Shown one piece after another: positions 8,076 through 18,244 of a stretch of DNA of 39,482 nt. Location of the stretch: NCBI GenBank assembly GCA_031266055.1, contig JAISBT010000027.1:1-39482 (forward strand), written 5' to 3'. A program made the position numbers and the translations under genes. The DNA is from Deltaproteobacteria bacterium (GTDB lineage Bacteria; Desulfobacterota; Desulfovibrionia; Desulfovibrionales; Desulfovibrionaceae). Numbering within the stretch: the stretch's first letter is position 1; every line of letters begins with the position of its first letter. The notes beneath the pieces were generated by a model. The model had not been told where the DNA came from and made no database searches. It was given only the letters and a program-made list of their open reading frames with translations.

Positions 8076-8349
8076 ATGGTCTACGGACTTCAAAAAGGAT
8101 TATCGGCGTACCAAAGCGACCCCGCGCCATGCTCAAGACTTGGACGGCCTTCTGGAGGCCGTGACCGGGCTTTTGGTGGAAGATAAGCCTTTGCCGGAAA
8201 CATACCGGGATCATTCGCTTATTGGAAATTGGAAAATGTACAGGGAATGCCATCTTAAACCGGATTTACTGCTGGTTTACCAAACGACAGAATCGGAAAT
8301 ACTTCGGTTTGCACGCCTTGGCTCCCACTCAGAATTGTTCAGGGGTTGA
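8062..8349 (+). CDS. RelE/ParE-superfamily YafQ-like mRNA interferase toxin
   Basis: Ends YRECHLKPDLLLVYQTTESEILRFARLGSHSELF, typical of YafQ; 14-nt overlap with antitoxin. Confidence 0.92.
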   Translation: MRTIKWSTDFKKDYRRTKATPRHAQDLDGLLEAVTGLLVEDKPLPETYRDHSLIGNWKMYRECHLKPDLLLVYQTTESEILRFARLGSHSELFRG

Positions 8350-8875
8350 AATTTCCCCTCAAGGAGCAATTTTACGCTGCCGGGTCTTTTGGCCCGAGTC
8401 ATGGCTTGAAGAAGCTGAAACCGGCGTTATAAAGGGGTACATTTTGCCCCCTGAGCAAATATCCTCGAAACCGTGGTGGATTGGGGTTTCAAAAACTAGT
8501 TGACACAGGCCGGAATTTGAATAAATAGTCAAATGGCCGGATATTTTTTCTCAATGAATATGCCGGGATGTTTGCTGATTTTGACAAAACCGGCTTTCTC
8601 CGGGACGAAACCCGCCAAAAAAGGAGGATAAACGCGAAATAAACTTCACTTGGGCTGAACAGCCGCCGGTTCTCCTCAGGCGAAAACCCGGCGCTGATTG
8701 CGTAGCTGGAGTGACCAGTACCATGTACCGCCTCGCCTGTCGCCTCGGCGTGAGGATCGCTTCGCCGCCTTAAGGCGGCGCGCACCCCCTTGCGGGGTTG
8801 CGGCTATTGTCGCTTGACGCGGCACCGGCCGTAACGGATTTTCCATGTGACCTATATTATATAAAGGAGTTTCTC

Positions 8876-10201
8876 ATGAAAATGTTGGTGCGTTTTTTTG
8901 TGGCTATCATGCAAAAATATCTGCCTGATGCCTTTCTGTTCGCCGTCCTGCTGACCTTCGTCGCTTTTCTGGCCGCTCTGGGTTTGACCGACAAAGGCCC
9001 CCTTGAGATCATCAACTCCTGGGGCAACGGGCTGTGGGGCATACTCGGCTTTGCCATGCAAATGATTCTGATCGTGGTCACCGGGCACACTATGGCCATC
9101 AGCCGCCCGGTTAAAAGTCTGCTGGGCACCTTGGCTTCCATACCGAAGACTCCCGCCGGCGCGGGTATGCTCTGCGCCTTTGTGGCGGGCATCTGCAGCT
9201 GGATCAACTGGGGTTTCGGCCTGATCGTGGCCGCCCTGCTGGCCCGCGAACTGGCCCGCCGGATCAAGGGCCTGGATTACGGATATATCGTCGCCGCGGG
9301 TTACGGCGGCTTTATCGTGTGGCATGGCGGACTTTCCGGCTCCATCCCCCTGGCCGTGGCCTCCGCGGGACACCTGGTGGAAAAGCTCACCGGGATCATC
9401 CCCACCACGGAAACCATTTTCCACCCCGCCAACCTGATCATTTCCGGCGCGATGATCCTCTCCCTGCCCATCACGTTCAAACTCATCTGCCCGACGGGCG
9501 ACGACGTGCACGTGGTTGACCAGGCGCTGCTGGTCGACCCGGAGGAAATCAAAGAGCCGAAGGTGAAGACTCTGGCCGAAAAGGTGGAATATTCACGCCT
9601 GATCACCCTGATCCTCGGACTCATGGGCGTGGTTTACCTGGTGCGCTACTTCTACGCCAACGGGGCCATGAACCTTTCCCTGAACATCGTGATCTTCGTC
9701 TTCATGTGGCTGGGCATCATTCTGCACGGCACTCCCATTGCCTATATGCGGGCCGTGAACGAAGCCATCAAGGGGGCCGGGGGCATTGCGGTGCAGTTCC
9801 CCCTGTACGGCGGCATCCAGGGCATTCTGATCGGCACGGGGCTCGCCGGGATCATCGCCCAATGGTTCATTTCCTTCTCCACTGTAACCACCTTTCCCTT
9901 CTTCACCTACATCGCCGGCGGCATCATCAACTTCTTCGTGCCTTCCGGCGGCGGCCAATGGGTGGTGCAGGGGCCCATCAACATCCCCGCGGGCATGGAA
10001 CTGGGCGTCAACCCGGCCAAGGTGGCCATGAGCATAGCCTACGGCGACCAGTGGACCAACATGATCCAGCCTTTCTGGGCTCTGCCGCTTCTGGGCATCG
10101 CCAAGCTGGGGGCCAAGGACATCATGGGTTACTGCGTCATGGTGCTGATTGTGACCGGCGTGATCATGGGAGCCGGACTGCTGCTCATTCCCTGGAACTA
10201 G
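8876..10201 (+). CDS. atoE: Short-chain fatty acid transporter (AtoE/TIGR00366 family)
   Basis: Polytopic; MQKYLPDAFLFAVLLTFVAFLAALGL, WGNGLWGILGFAMQMILIVVTGH, INWGFGLIVAALLAREL, FVPSGGGQWVVQGPI; AAAGGAG RBS before the ATG at 8876. Confidence 0.85.
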   Translation: MKMLVRFFVAIMQKYLPDAFLFAVLLTFVAFLAALGLTDKGPLEIINSWGNGLWGILGFAMQMILIVVTGHTMAISRPVKSLLGTLASIPKTPAGAGMLCAFVAGICSWINWGFGLIVAALLARELARRIKGLDYGYIVAAGYGGFIVWHGGLSGSIPLAVASAGHLVEKLTGIIPTTETIFHPANLIISGAMILSLPITFKLICPTGDDVHVVDQALLVDPEEIKEPKVKTLAEKVEYSRLITLILGLMGVVYLVRYFYANGAMNLSLNIVIFVFMWLGIILHGTPIAYMRAVNEAIKGAGGIAVQFPLYGGIQGILIGTGLAGIIAQWFISFSTVTTFPFFTYIAGGIINFFVPSGGGQWVVQGPINIPAGMELGVNPAKVAMSIAYGDQWTNMIQPFWALPLLGIAKLGAKDIMGYCVMVLIVTGVIMGAGLLLIPWN

Positions 10202-10264
10202 CGGTATGTAATATGTGAAACCGGCGGGGATTCGTCTGTGAATCCCCGCCGCGCGACGACCGAA

Positions 10265-10356
10265 AGCGGGCGCAAGCCCGCCCTCGGCGGCAAAACGCCG
10301 ATTCAAGAAACGCGCCCCTTCAGTTCTTGAACTGAAGGGGCGCGATATTGTTGAAG
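10265..10356. repeat. Left direct repeat flanking the LtaS-like gene; includes hairpin CGCGCCCCTTCAGTT-CTTG-AACTGAAGGGGCGCG (10311-10344)
   Basis: Closely similar ~90-bp sequence at 11916-12010. Confidence 0.85.
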
Positions 10357-10399
10357 GTTACTTTTCAATGCGGATATCAGTAATCAAGGGATCAATATC

Positions 10400-11893
10400 G
10401 TGAAAAAGAACGCTCTGTCGCTTGCGGTAGCCGCTCTAATCGCCTTTATCGCAATTTTCGTCGCGCAAAATTTTTTTGCCGCGTGGTTGACCTTCGGCAA
10501 TTTCAGTATCAGCGGTTTTATAAAATTTTTTATTAAAATATTGTTTCTGCATGGTTTTGCCGGGATGATTCTTGTTCTGCTTCCGCGTCCGCTCTCCTGG
10601 CTTTTCTTGTTCATCAACTTCGCGGCCAATGTTATCATTTTTTCATGGAACAAGTTTTTGGGCGATGTACCTACCGTCAGCGCTGTTCATGCCGCTTTGG
10701 CCAATAATATTGCCGAAAGCATAAATATATGGGCTTACGTATACCTGCCCGCGCTTGTTCCATTGTTATGCGCGTTTATAATTTCCGTCTGTCTGCTCAA
10801 CTGCGTGCAGCGTCAGGTAAAGTTACGCCTGAATATGCGGCGGCGCTTGTTGGGCGTATTTTTATGTTGCGCTATTGTCGGTTCGGGGATGTCGCTTTAT
10901 GTGAACCAGCGGCATGGCATGAGTTGGCGGCATATAGAAGGGCTGGTACCGGAAACCATAGCCCAGCGCGGTTATTTTGCCGTCTGGATTGCGGAAATTT
11001 TCAATCCGCTGATTCCGGGCGAAGAAATGACTTCAAGTTCAAAGTTGGCGGATACGTTGCCGTTGTTTACCGCGGGCAAAAATTTTGTATATATACAAGT
11101 GGAATGCCTGGGTGACCTGATGATTGGACGCAAGGCCGGCGGCAATACCATCATGCCCTTTCTGACTGAACTTGCGCGAAAGGGTATGTTGCTGCGTGTG
11201 AATGGAATCAAAAAATTGGGGTCAGCCAACTCGGATTATGAATTTTTGAATACACGCATTGCCAATCCGCTTGGCATTTACTATAACCTGCTGGAGTCAT
11301 ATCCGGATAGTCTGGCCGGCCAGTTCAAAAAGCGCGGGGGAATGACCTCCTCGGTGTTTCACGGGTACACCGGCGAATTTTTTGATCGCCGTAAAGGTAT
11401 GCTCAAGATGGGTTTTGAAAATATTTTTTTCAGGGAAGAACTGCTCGCCCAAGGATACATGTTGTATGAATCGAATTTTACACATGTGGAAGATCGGGAA
11501 TTGTTCTCTTTTGCCGCGAACAAGATCAGTCTCACGCCTTTTTTTCATGTTGTCATAACCACAACCATGCACGATGTCGCCGCAAATATTGATCCTCTGT
11601 TTACCGGGGACGAGTACGCCGCTTTTTTTACACACGCCCGCTGGACGGATGACGGCATAAAAACATATATTAATGCCCTTCCTCCCGATACAACAGTGGT
11701 TATTATGGGAGATCACGCTCCATATGTAGGCCCGGATACCAAATATACACCTTGCATTATATACAATACCAGCGGTTCCACGCCTGAATTTGAACAAGAC
11801 GGCATTGCCACGCGTACGGACATCTCGCATTATGTGCGCCGTTTATATGCTCTGGATCAGGTTTCTCCGCATATACGCCGCGTGGACGAGTAA
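10400..11893 (+). CDS. LTA-synthase-like sulfatase / alkaline-phosphatase-superfamily membrane enzyme (phosphoglycerol or phosphoethanolamine transferase type)
   Basis: N-terminal TM helices, then NFVYIQVECLGDLMIGRKAGGNTIMPFLTELARKGMLL, GSANSDYEFLNT, FFHVVITTTMHD, VIMGDHAPY; GTG start. Confidence 0.8.
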   Translation: MKKNALSLAVAALIAFIAIFVAQNFFAAWLTFGNFSISGFIKFFIKILFLHGFAGMILVLLPRPLSWLFLFINFAANVIIFSWNKFLGDVPTVSAVHAALANNIAESINIWAYVYLPALVPLLCAFIISVCLLNCVQRQVKLRLNMRRRLLGVFLCCAIVGSGMSLYVNQRHGMSWRHIEGLVPETIAQRGYFAVWIAEIFNPLIPGEEMTSSSKLADTLPLFTAGKNFVYIQVECLGDLMIGRKAGGNTIMPFLTELARKGMLLRVNGIKKLGSANSDYEFLNTRIANPLGIYYNLLESYPDSLAGQFKKRGGMTSSVFHGYTGEFFDRRKGMLKMGFENIFFREELLAQGYMLYESNFTHVEDRELFSFAANKISLTPFFHVVITTTMHDVAANIDPLFTGDEYAAFFTHARWTDDGIKTYINALPPDTTVVIMGDHAPYVGPDTKYTPCIIYNTSGSTPEFEQDGIATRTDISHYVRRLYALDQVSPHIRRVDE

Positions 11894-11915
11894 CGCGGCG
11901 TATAACAGACCATAG

Positions 11916-12010
11916 GGCGGGCGCAAGCCCGCCGTTAACGGCAAAAAGCCGATTCAAAAACCGCGCCCCTCCAGCTCTTGAACTGAAGGGGCGCGATATT
12001 GTTGATAAGG
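11916..12010. repeat. Right direct repeat flanking the LtaS-like gene; hairpin at 11962-11995
   Basis: gcgggcgcaagcccgcc...cggc.aaa..gccgattcaa.aa.cgcgcccct.cag.tcttgaactgaaggggcgcgatattgttga shared with 10265-10356. Confidence 0.85.
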
Positions 12011-12067
12011 TCATATAAAAAAGTGTATGCTTAAGTCCACCCCGGCCTCATATAAAAGGAGCTTACC

Positions 12068-13732
12068 ATGTCCGCCGCCAGTTCAACTTCAGACACGCCG
12101 GAACAGAGCAATCCGCGCGCTTGCGGCGTATTGCTGCATATTTCTTCACTGCCCTCCCGGTACGGCATCGGCAGCCTCGGGCCGGAAGCCCACGCCTTTG
12201 CCGAAACCCTTGCCGCCGCCGGGCTGAAATACTGGCAATTTCTGCCTCTCACGCCCACATCGACTTTTATCGGCAATTCTCCCTACTCCAGCAATTCCAC
12301 CTTTGCCGGAAACCCGCTGTTCATCAGCCTGGAAATTTTACGGCAGGAACAACTGCTGAGCGAAGCCGAACTCGCCGGCGCTGCGGCGCGGCTGCGGGAA
12401 AACCACCCCGGTTTCCGCCCTGACCGGACGGATTACAACGCAGCGACCTCCCAATGCGATTACCTGCTGGATCTGGCTTTTCAACGCAAGGAACCCTCTT
12501 TGGACGGCGACCGGGATTTTGAAGCCTTTGTACGGGGAAATTCCGGCTGGCTCACGGATTTTGCCCTGTTCAGCGCCATAAAAACTTCTCTGGGCGGGGC
12601 AGGCTGGCCCGCCTGGCCGGAAGATCTCAAACGGAGACGCCCGGAAGCGCTCCATAAATGGCAGGCTGAACACAGAAGATCCGTGCTTAAACACCAATTC
12701 ATTCAGTACCTTTTTTTCAGGCAATGGCAGGCCTTGCGCGAACGTTGCGCACGCCTGGGGGTCGGGTTGATCGGCGATCTGCCCATCTATGTCACGCACG
12801 ACAGCGCTGATGTATGGGCCAGGCCGGATTTATTCAACCTGGACGCCCGGGGCGAACCCCTGACCGTGGCCGGAGTGCCGCCGGACTACTTCAGCGCCAC
12901 CGGGCAGCGCTGGGGCAACCCTGTATACAACTGGGATCAGATGCGCAAGGAGAATTTTTCCTGGTGGATAAAACGCCTCGCGCATAACCTTGCCCTGGCC
13001 GACCTCATACGCCTGGATCATTTCAGGGGTTTTTGCGCCTACTGGGAAATTCCGGCTGATGAAAAAACCGCCGTCAAAGGCAGATGGGTAAAGGCCCCTG
13101 TCCGGGAGTTCATGCTGACCGTGAAAAACCATTTCGGCGCTCTGCCCTTTATCGCGGAAGATCTGGGCATCATAACCCCGGACGTGCGGGAAATAATGCG
13201 GGAGTTTGAACTGCCCGGCATGGAAATTTTGCAGTTCGCTTTTGGCGGAAAGCCGGGCGAAGGGGACTATCTGCCTTTCCGCCACCGGATAAACAGCGTG
13301 GTGTATACGGGAACGCACGATAACGCCACAGGAAAACAGTGGTTCGCCGAAGCCCCGGAATACGAAAAAAATAATTTCATCTGCTACCGGGGGCAGGATA
13401 TGGACGCGGATTGCGCCAATGAGGTGCTCATGCGCCTGGCCCTGGAAAGCCAGGCCAAACTGGCCGTTCTGCCCATGCAGGATATTCTGCGCCTGGACGG
13501 ATCCGCCCGCATGAACACACCCTCTTCAACCCGCGGAAACTGGGAATGGCGTGTAAGCGACAACAGGGGCTGGCTGCCGGAAGAATTCTGGTCTGACCGC
13601 CCGCGCCCCGCCGAAGCCGCGCGCAATGCGGAGACGGAGCCGGAGCCTCCGCGCGGCAAACGCGTACAAGTTCCCGTGCCGGATGTTTTCGGACATGCCC
13701 GGTTCTTATGTTCCCTTTACGGCAGGCTGTAA
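12068..13732 (+). CDS. malQ: 4-alpha-glucanotransferase
   Basis: RACGVLLHISSLPSRYGIGSLGPEAHAF, YWQFLPLTPT, SPYSSNSTFAGNPLFI, GDLPIYVTHDSADVWA, RLDHFRGF, EDLGIITPDV, GTHDN are GH77 motifs. Confidence 0.97.
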   Translation: MSAASSTSDTPEQSNPRACGVLLHISSLPSRYGIGSLGPEAHAFAETLAAAGLKYWQFLPLTPTSTFIGNSPYSSNSTFAGNPLFISLEILRQEQLLSEAELAGAAARLRENHPGFRPDRTDYNAATSQCDYLLDLAFQRKEPSLDGDRDFEAFVRGNSGWLTDFALFSAIKTSLGGAGWPAWPEDLKRRRPEALHKWQAEHRRSVLKHQFIQYLFFRQWQALRERCARLGVGLIGDLPIYVTHDSADVWARPDLFNLDARGEPLTVAGVPPDYFSATGQRWGNPVYNWDQMRKENFSWWIKRLAHNLALADLIRLDHFRGFCAYWEIPADEKTAVKGRWVKAPVREFMLTVKNHFGALPFIAEDLGIITPDVREIMREFELPGMEILQFAFGGKPGEGDYLPFRHRINSVVYTGTHDNATGKQWFAEAPEYEKNNFICYRGQDMDADCANEVLMRLALESQAKLAVLPMQDILRLDGSARMNTPSSTRGNWEWRVSDNRGWLPEEFWSDRPRPAEAARNAETEPEPPRGKRVQVPVPDVFGHARFLCSLYGRL

Positions 13733-13945
13733 CCCGCGGCGATGTTTCGTTGTTTGCGGTTGTTTGCGGTTGCTTGCGGATCGAGGCTTTGCAAACCGGC
13801 GCTTTTAACGTATACTCCATTTTTATTGGAAAACATGACAGGGTGTTACGCCGAAATGCGAGGCATTTTGAGCGGCCGGGCGAAACTTGAAGTTTCCGCC
13901 GCAACCGGCAAATCAAACTGCATGGACGCAGGGTTGATCCGTAAA

Positions 13946-14176
13946 TAGTCGGCCCTTGAAAAGTATATAAATATATTTATATCATTAACTATAAATGCTA
14001 AATTCCTGTGTTTTTTCGACCGGAAATATACCAAAGGGCCGACTGACCCGGTCGATGCAATCGACCAGGCGCGGCGGAAAGCGAGCCGCAATTTACTTGC
14101 GGCGTCCGCGTAGCGGCGCTTGGAGCCGGCGTGCCTTTCTGAAAAAGTCGTTTCCCGACTTTTTCAGCATCGACTA
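13946..14176 (+). repeat. ~230-bp MITE-like multi-hairpin element, copy 2
   Basis: Near-identical to 6862-7090 apart from the AT-rich internal segment; same TA-GTCGG...CGAC-TA ends. Confidence 0.85.
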
Positions 14177-14228
14177 AATAGAACAAGCGCCGCGGCGGAA
14201 AATTTCCGCCATTCCCAGGAGCCCATCA

Positions 14229-17200
14229 ATGACTGAAGCTTCCAAATATATTTCCCTGCGAGCGATTGTATTCATCCTGGTGCTGGTCATCACCCTGTTT
14301 TTTTCAACGGTATTTTTCGTTATCTTCCAGACCGCCATGCCGGAAATGCTTCTGGAATCAGAAAACAATTATCTGAAACAACAACTGGCGGTGGTGGAGG
14401 GTTTATTTTACGACGCTATAAAAAATACTTACGTCCTGGCTGAAGACACGGCTTTTTGGGATGAAAGCGTTGCTTTCGCGACAGGCGAAAATCCGGATTA
14501 CTTTTCCAATAACTGGCCGGAAAGCTCCCTGCCGGAAACTTTTCATCTCAATGTCGTCGCCTATGCGGATCAGCATGGAAAAATACGGCATATTGAATTT
14601 ATTGACTATCTGACCAACCAACCCTTGCCCGTTCCCGCGGGGTTTTCCGACTATGCCTCCGCCCTTGCCCGCAGGGTCATCAAAAAATATCAGGAAACGG
14701 ATTTATCCTCTGACCGCAAAATGACCGATAAAAAAGTCGTCGCCGGCTATCTGGAAGATATTCCCGGCCTCAGCGGCATCGCGCTTTTTGGCGATCAGGC
14801 CTATATCCTTTCCTGCGCCCCTATTGCCGGAGATCGTTCCGAACAAACCCCCTCGGGCGCGCTGATTTTCGGGAATATTTTGAGCAATGAATATTTCCGC
14901 ATGCTTACCCGCTACAGTTCCAGCGATTTTGCGGTAAGCGCCCGGCTCGAAGACAACGCGGGCCCGCACAGCATCCGGTTTTTAAGCGATACCGAAATGA
15001 TCGCGGAAATCGCCCTGCGTGACATAGACGGCTCCCCCGCCCTTCTGCGCATCAGCGACTTGCGGCAAATATACTCGCAAGGCAAAACCGCCCTGGATCG
15101 CACAACCGTTCTGCTGTTCCTGTTGCTGCTCGCCTTTGTCTTCGCGCTGTACCAGAGTGTGCGCAAATTGGTTCTCAAGCCGCTGGAGAATTTGAGCTAC
15201 GACCTGAAACAGGTTAAAGCCTCGGAAAACCCGTCTCTGGGCACATATTCCAAAACCCGCGAATTCGCCGCTCTGCGCGCGGCTGTCACCGGCATGCTGG
15301 AACACATCAACCGCTCGCAAATATCCATGGACGTCCTGCGCAACATTCTGGACGGAATTGAAGCGTATATCTATGTCACGGATACGGTTACGGATGAACT
15401 CCTGTTTGTCAACAAACCCCTCATAAGGCATATGGGAATCAACGGCGACTACAGGAGCAAAACTTGCTGGCAGGTATTGCGGCAGGGGCAAACCGGACGC
15501 TGCGCCTTTTGCGTCAAACCGCAACTGGACAAAAACACCAAACTGCCCGTGGTCTGGGAAAGCTACAACGCCCCGTCCAAATGCCACTACCGCCACACTG
15601 ACTGCCTGATCACCTGGCCCGGGCTGGACAGCGCCCACCTGCAGCATTCCGTTGACATAACATATATAAAAAATGCCGGGGCCGTACTGGAACGCAGGCT
15701 CGCGCAACAGGAACTTATGTCGGCCATGGCGCAAAGCTTCATCTCCACCGCGGATACCGCCACCCTGATCAACAACGCCCTGCGCATGGCCGGGGAATTT
15801 ATGACCAGCAGCAGAATACTGGTCACGCGCTTTAATGATGCGAATCAGACTCTGGAACTTGCCTACGACTGGCGCCACCCCAGATTCGGGCAGTTCCGCC
15901 CGAATCCGGACATCTGGCCCTTTAAAGAAGGCACGCCTGAATATGACGCCTTCATAGGGCAAAAAAATGCCTATATGGCCGTTGATGACGTGGACGACGT
16001 GGAAGCCCTGGATTTGGAGCAAAACCATAAGGTACGGTCTTTTATACATATTCCGATCTTTGTGGAAAACTCTTTCCGCGGGCTTTTGAGCTTTACCGAG
16101 CTGGATCAGGCCCGCGAATGGAGCGAAAGCGACGTCCAGCTTGCCAAACTCATCGGCAGCATCATCTCGGCCGCCATCGGCCAGAAAGATATGGAAGAAA
16201 ACCTGCTCCGCATGTCGGCCATTGTGGACAGTTCGCCCCAATTCATTGCCTATGTGAACAAAGACGGAAACTTTGACTATTTTAACCAGGGCGCTCTGGA
16301 TATGTCCGGATACAGCGCGCAGGAACTGAAAAGCAGCGGGCTGGCGCAAATTTTCGATGAAAAGACCTACCGGGTGGTGCGCGGCGAAATTATTCCCCGC
16401 ATCCTGCGCGGCGTTGAAACCGATTTTGAACTGGCCATGACCAAAAAAGACGGAACCAAACGCCTTATGGCTTTTTCAGCCTTTAAAACATCCTCCAGCG
16501 ATGTGGGCATTGGAACCATAGCTACGGACATCACCGACCAGCGAAACATGGAGCGGGAACTTATCGCCGCCAAAGAGCAGGCTGAGCTTTCCAGCCACGC
16601 CAAGGGGGATTTTCTTGCGCGCATGAGCCATGAAATGCGCACGCCCATGAATGCCATCATTGGTATGACGAGCATCGCCAAAGCTTCAAATGACATAGAA
16701 AAAAAAGAATATTGCCTGGAAAAAATCGATCAGGCTTCCAATCACCTTTTGGGAGTTATCAATGATATTCTGGATATGTCCAAAATAGAGGCCAACAAAT
16801 TCGAACTTTCCTTCACTGAATTCAGCTTTGAAAAAATGCTCAGCCGGGTGATTAACGTCATCAACTTCCGCGTTGAAGAAAAAAAGCAGAACTTTATCAT
16901 TGATGTGGATAAAGACATGCCCTCCTTCATTATTTCCGATGAACAGCGCCTGGCGCAGGTTATTGCCAATCTGCTTTCCAATGCCGTTAAATTCACGCCG
17001 GAGAAGGGCGATATCACTCTGGCCGTGCGCGTTATCAATAAAGAAGACAATATGTATAACGTACAGGTCTCTGTTACCGATACCGGCATAGGCATTTCCA
17101 GGGAGCAGCAAAAAAAGCTCTTCCGGTCTTTTGAGCAGGCTGACGGAGGAATTGCGCGCAAATTTGGCGGCACCGGTCTGGGTCTTGCCATTTCCAAAAG

Positions 17201-18209
17201 TATTATTGAACTTATGCACGGCAAAATTTGGGCGGAATCCGCCCAAGGCCAGGGAGCATCCTTTGTTTTCAACATTACCGTGCAAAAAGGCGGCGCCGAA
17301 TATAAAAACATGCTCAGCGCGCGGATAAACTGGAGCAATTTGCAACTGCTGCTGGTGGACGGCAACGCGGCTGTCCTGCAATACTTCAAAAACTTCGGCG
17401 CATCCATCGGCATACCTTGCACGGTCGCCCAAAACGCCGCCGAACTTGATAAAACGCTTGCGGCATACCGGGAAAAACCCTTTGACCTGGCCTTTGTGGA
17501 CTGGGCCGTTCCGGACGCCGACGCTTCCGAACTGACCAAAAAAATCAGGGCGGCCAATGACTCCTGCCTGGTTGTGGCGCTGGTTTCAGGCACGGACTGG
17601 AGCAAGGTGGAAAACGAGGCCAGAGAATCCGGCGTAAGCCGTTTTATCCCGAAGCCCCTGTTTGCTTCCGACATAGTTGACGTCATCAACGAAAGCTTTG
17701 TTCCGCAGTGGCTTGCGGCAGCCGCTTCCGGCGGGCCGGAGGATGCTCCGGCGGTTCCCGGCCCGCTCAACGCCGGAGCTGTGCCGGCAGCCGGCGGAAA
17801 AGACTGCTTTAAAGATTTTATCATCCTTCTGGCTGAAGATGTGCCCATCAACAGCGAAATTGTCACAACCCTGCTGGAAGACACCGGAGTGACCATTGAC
17901 TGCGCGCAGAACGGCCTGGAAGCGCTGACCATGTTCCGCGACAACCCCGGCCGCTATGACCTTATCCTCATGGATATCCACATGCCGGAAATAGACGGCT
18001 ATGAAGCCACCCGGCGCATTCGCTCCCTGGGCACCGAAGAAACGGAAACCATCCCCATTCTGGCCATGACCGCCAATGTTTTTCGCGAAGACATAGACAG
18101 ATGTCTGGCCGCCGGCATGAACGACCACCTGGGTAAACCCATTGACATGCATGATCTCATGATCAAGCTCGCCAAATATCTGGTCATGTCCCCGAAAAAA
18201 AACCGCTAA
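14229..18209 (+). CDS. Hybrid sensor histidine kinase: TM-CHASE4-like-TM-PAS(Cys-rich)-GAF-PAS-HisKA-HATPase-REC-REC
   Basis: [11 protein letters not shown] (CHASE4-like), [20 protein letters not shown]-type H-box ([19 protein letters not shown]), [30 protein letters not shown], two receivers ([25 protein letters not shown]). Confidence 0.93.
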   Translation: MTEASKYISLRAIVFILVLVITLFFSTVFFVIFQTAMPEMLLESENNYLKQQLAVVEGLFYDAIKNTYVLAEDTAFWDESVAFATGENPDYFSNNWPESSLPETFHLNVVAYADQHGKIRHIEFIDYLTNQPLPVPAGFSDYASALARRVIKKYQETDLSSDRKMTDKKVVAGYLEDIPGLSGIALFGDQAYILSCAPIAGDRSEQTPSGALIFGNILSNEYFRMLTRYSSSDFAVSARLEDNAGPHSIRFLSDTEMIAEIALRDIDGSPALLRISDLRQIYSQGKTALDRTTVLLFLLLLAFVFALYQSVRKLVLKPLENLSYDLKQVKASENPSLGTYSKTREFAALRAAVTGMLEHINRSQISMDVLRNILDGIEAYIYVTDTVTDELLFVNKPLIRHMGINGDYRSKTCWQVLRQGQTGRCAFCVKPQLDKNTKLPVVWESYNAPSKCHYRHTDCLITWPGLDSAHLQHSVDITYIKNAGAVLERRLAQQELMSAMAQSFISTADTATLINNALRMAGEFMTSSRILVTRFNDANQTLELAYDWRHPRFGQFRPNPDIWPFKEGTPEYDAFIGQKNAYMAVDDVDDVEALDLEQNHKVRSFIHIPIFVENSFRGLLSFTELDQAREWSESDVQLAKLIGSIISAAIGQKDMEENLLRMSAIVDSSPQFIAYVNKDGNFDYFNQGALDMSGYSAQELKSSGLAQIFDEKTYRVVRGEIIPRILRGVETDFELAMTKKDGTKRLMAFSAFKTSSSDVGIGTIATDITDQRNMERELIAAKEQAELSSHAKGDFLARMSHEMRTPMNAIIGMTSIAKASNDIEKKEYCLEKIDQASNHLLGVINDILDMSKIEANKFELSFTEFSFEKMLSRVINVINFRVEEKKQNFIIDVDKDMPSFIISDEQRLAQVIANLLSNAVKFTPEKGDITLAVRVINKEDNMYNVQVSVTDTGIGISREQQKKLFRSFEQADGGIARKFGGTGLGLAISKSIIELMHGKIWAESAQGQGASFVFNITVQKGGAEYKNMLSARINWSNLQLLLVDGNAAVLQYFKNFGASIGIPCTVAQNAAELDKTLAAYREKPFDLAFVDWAVPDADASELTKKIRAANDSCLVVALVSGTDWSKVENEARESGVSRFIPKPLFASDIVDVINESFVPQWLAAAASGGPEDAPAVPGPLNAGAVPAAGGKDCFKDFIILLAEDVPINSEIVTTLLEDTGVTIDCAQNGLEALTMFRDNPGRYDLILMDIHMPEIDGYEATRRIRSLGTEETETIPILAMTANVFREDIDRCLAAGMNDHLGKPIDMHDLMIKLAKYLVMSPKKNR

Positions 18210-18244
18210 TCGAATATCTTAACTCAATGTATATGGAGGATCAT

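Noticed and set aside
8351-8870. Possible gene remnant between the TA module and atoE (ORFs 8222..8503, 8489..8785)
   Set aside because: No RBS-supported ORF or recognisable motif; contains fragments of dispersed repeats (8730-8760)
14982-16349. 455-aa minus-strand ORF
   Set aside because: Antisense to the hybrid histidine kinase; no recognisable domain
16742-17944. 400-aa minus-strand ORF
   Set aside because: Antisense to the hybrid kinase; Ser/Ala/Arg-rich, no domain
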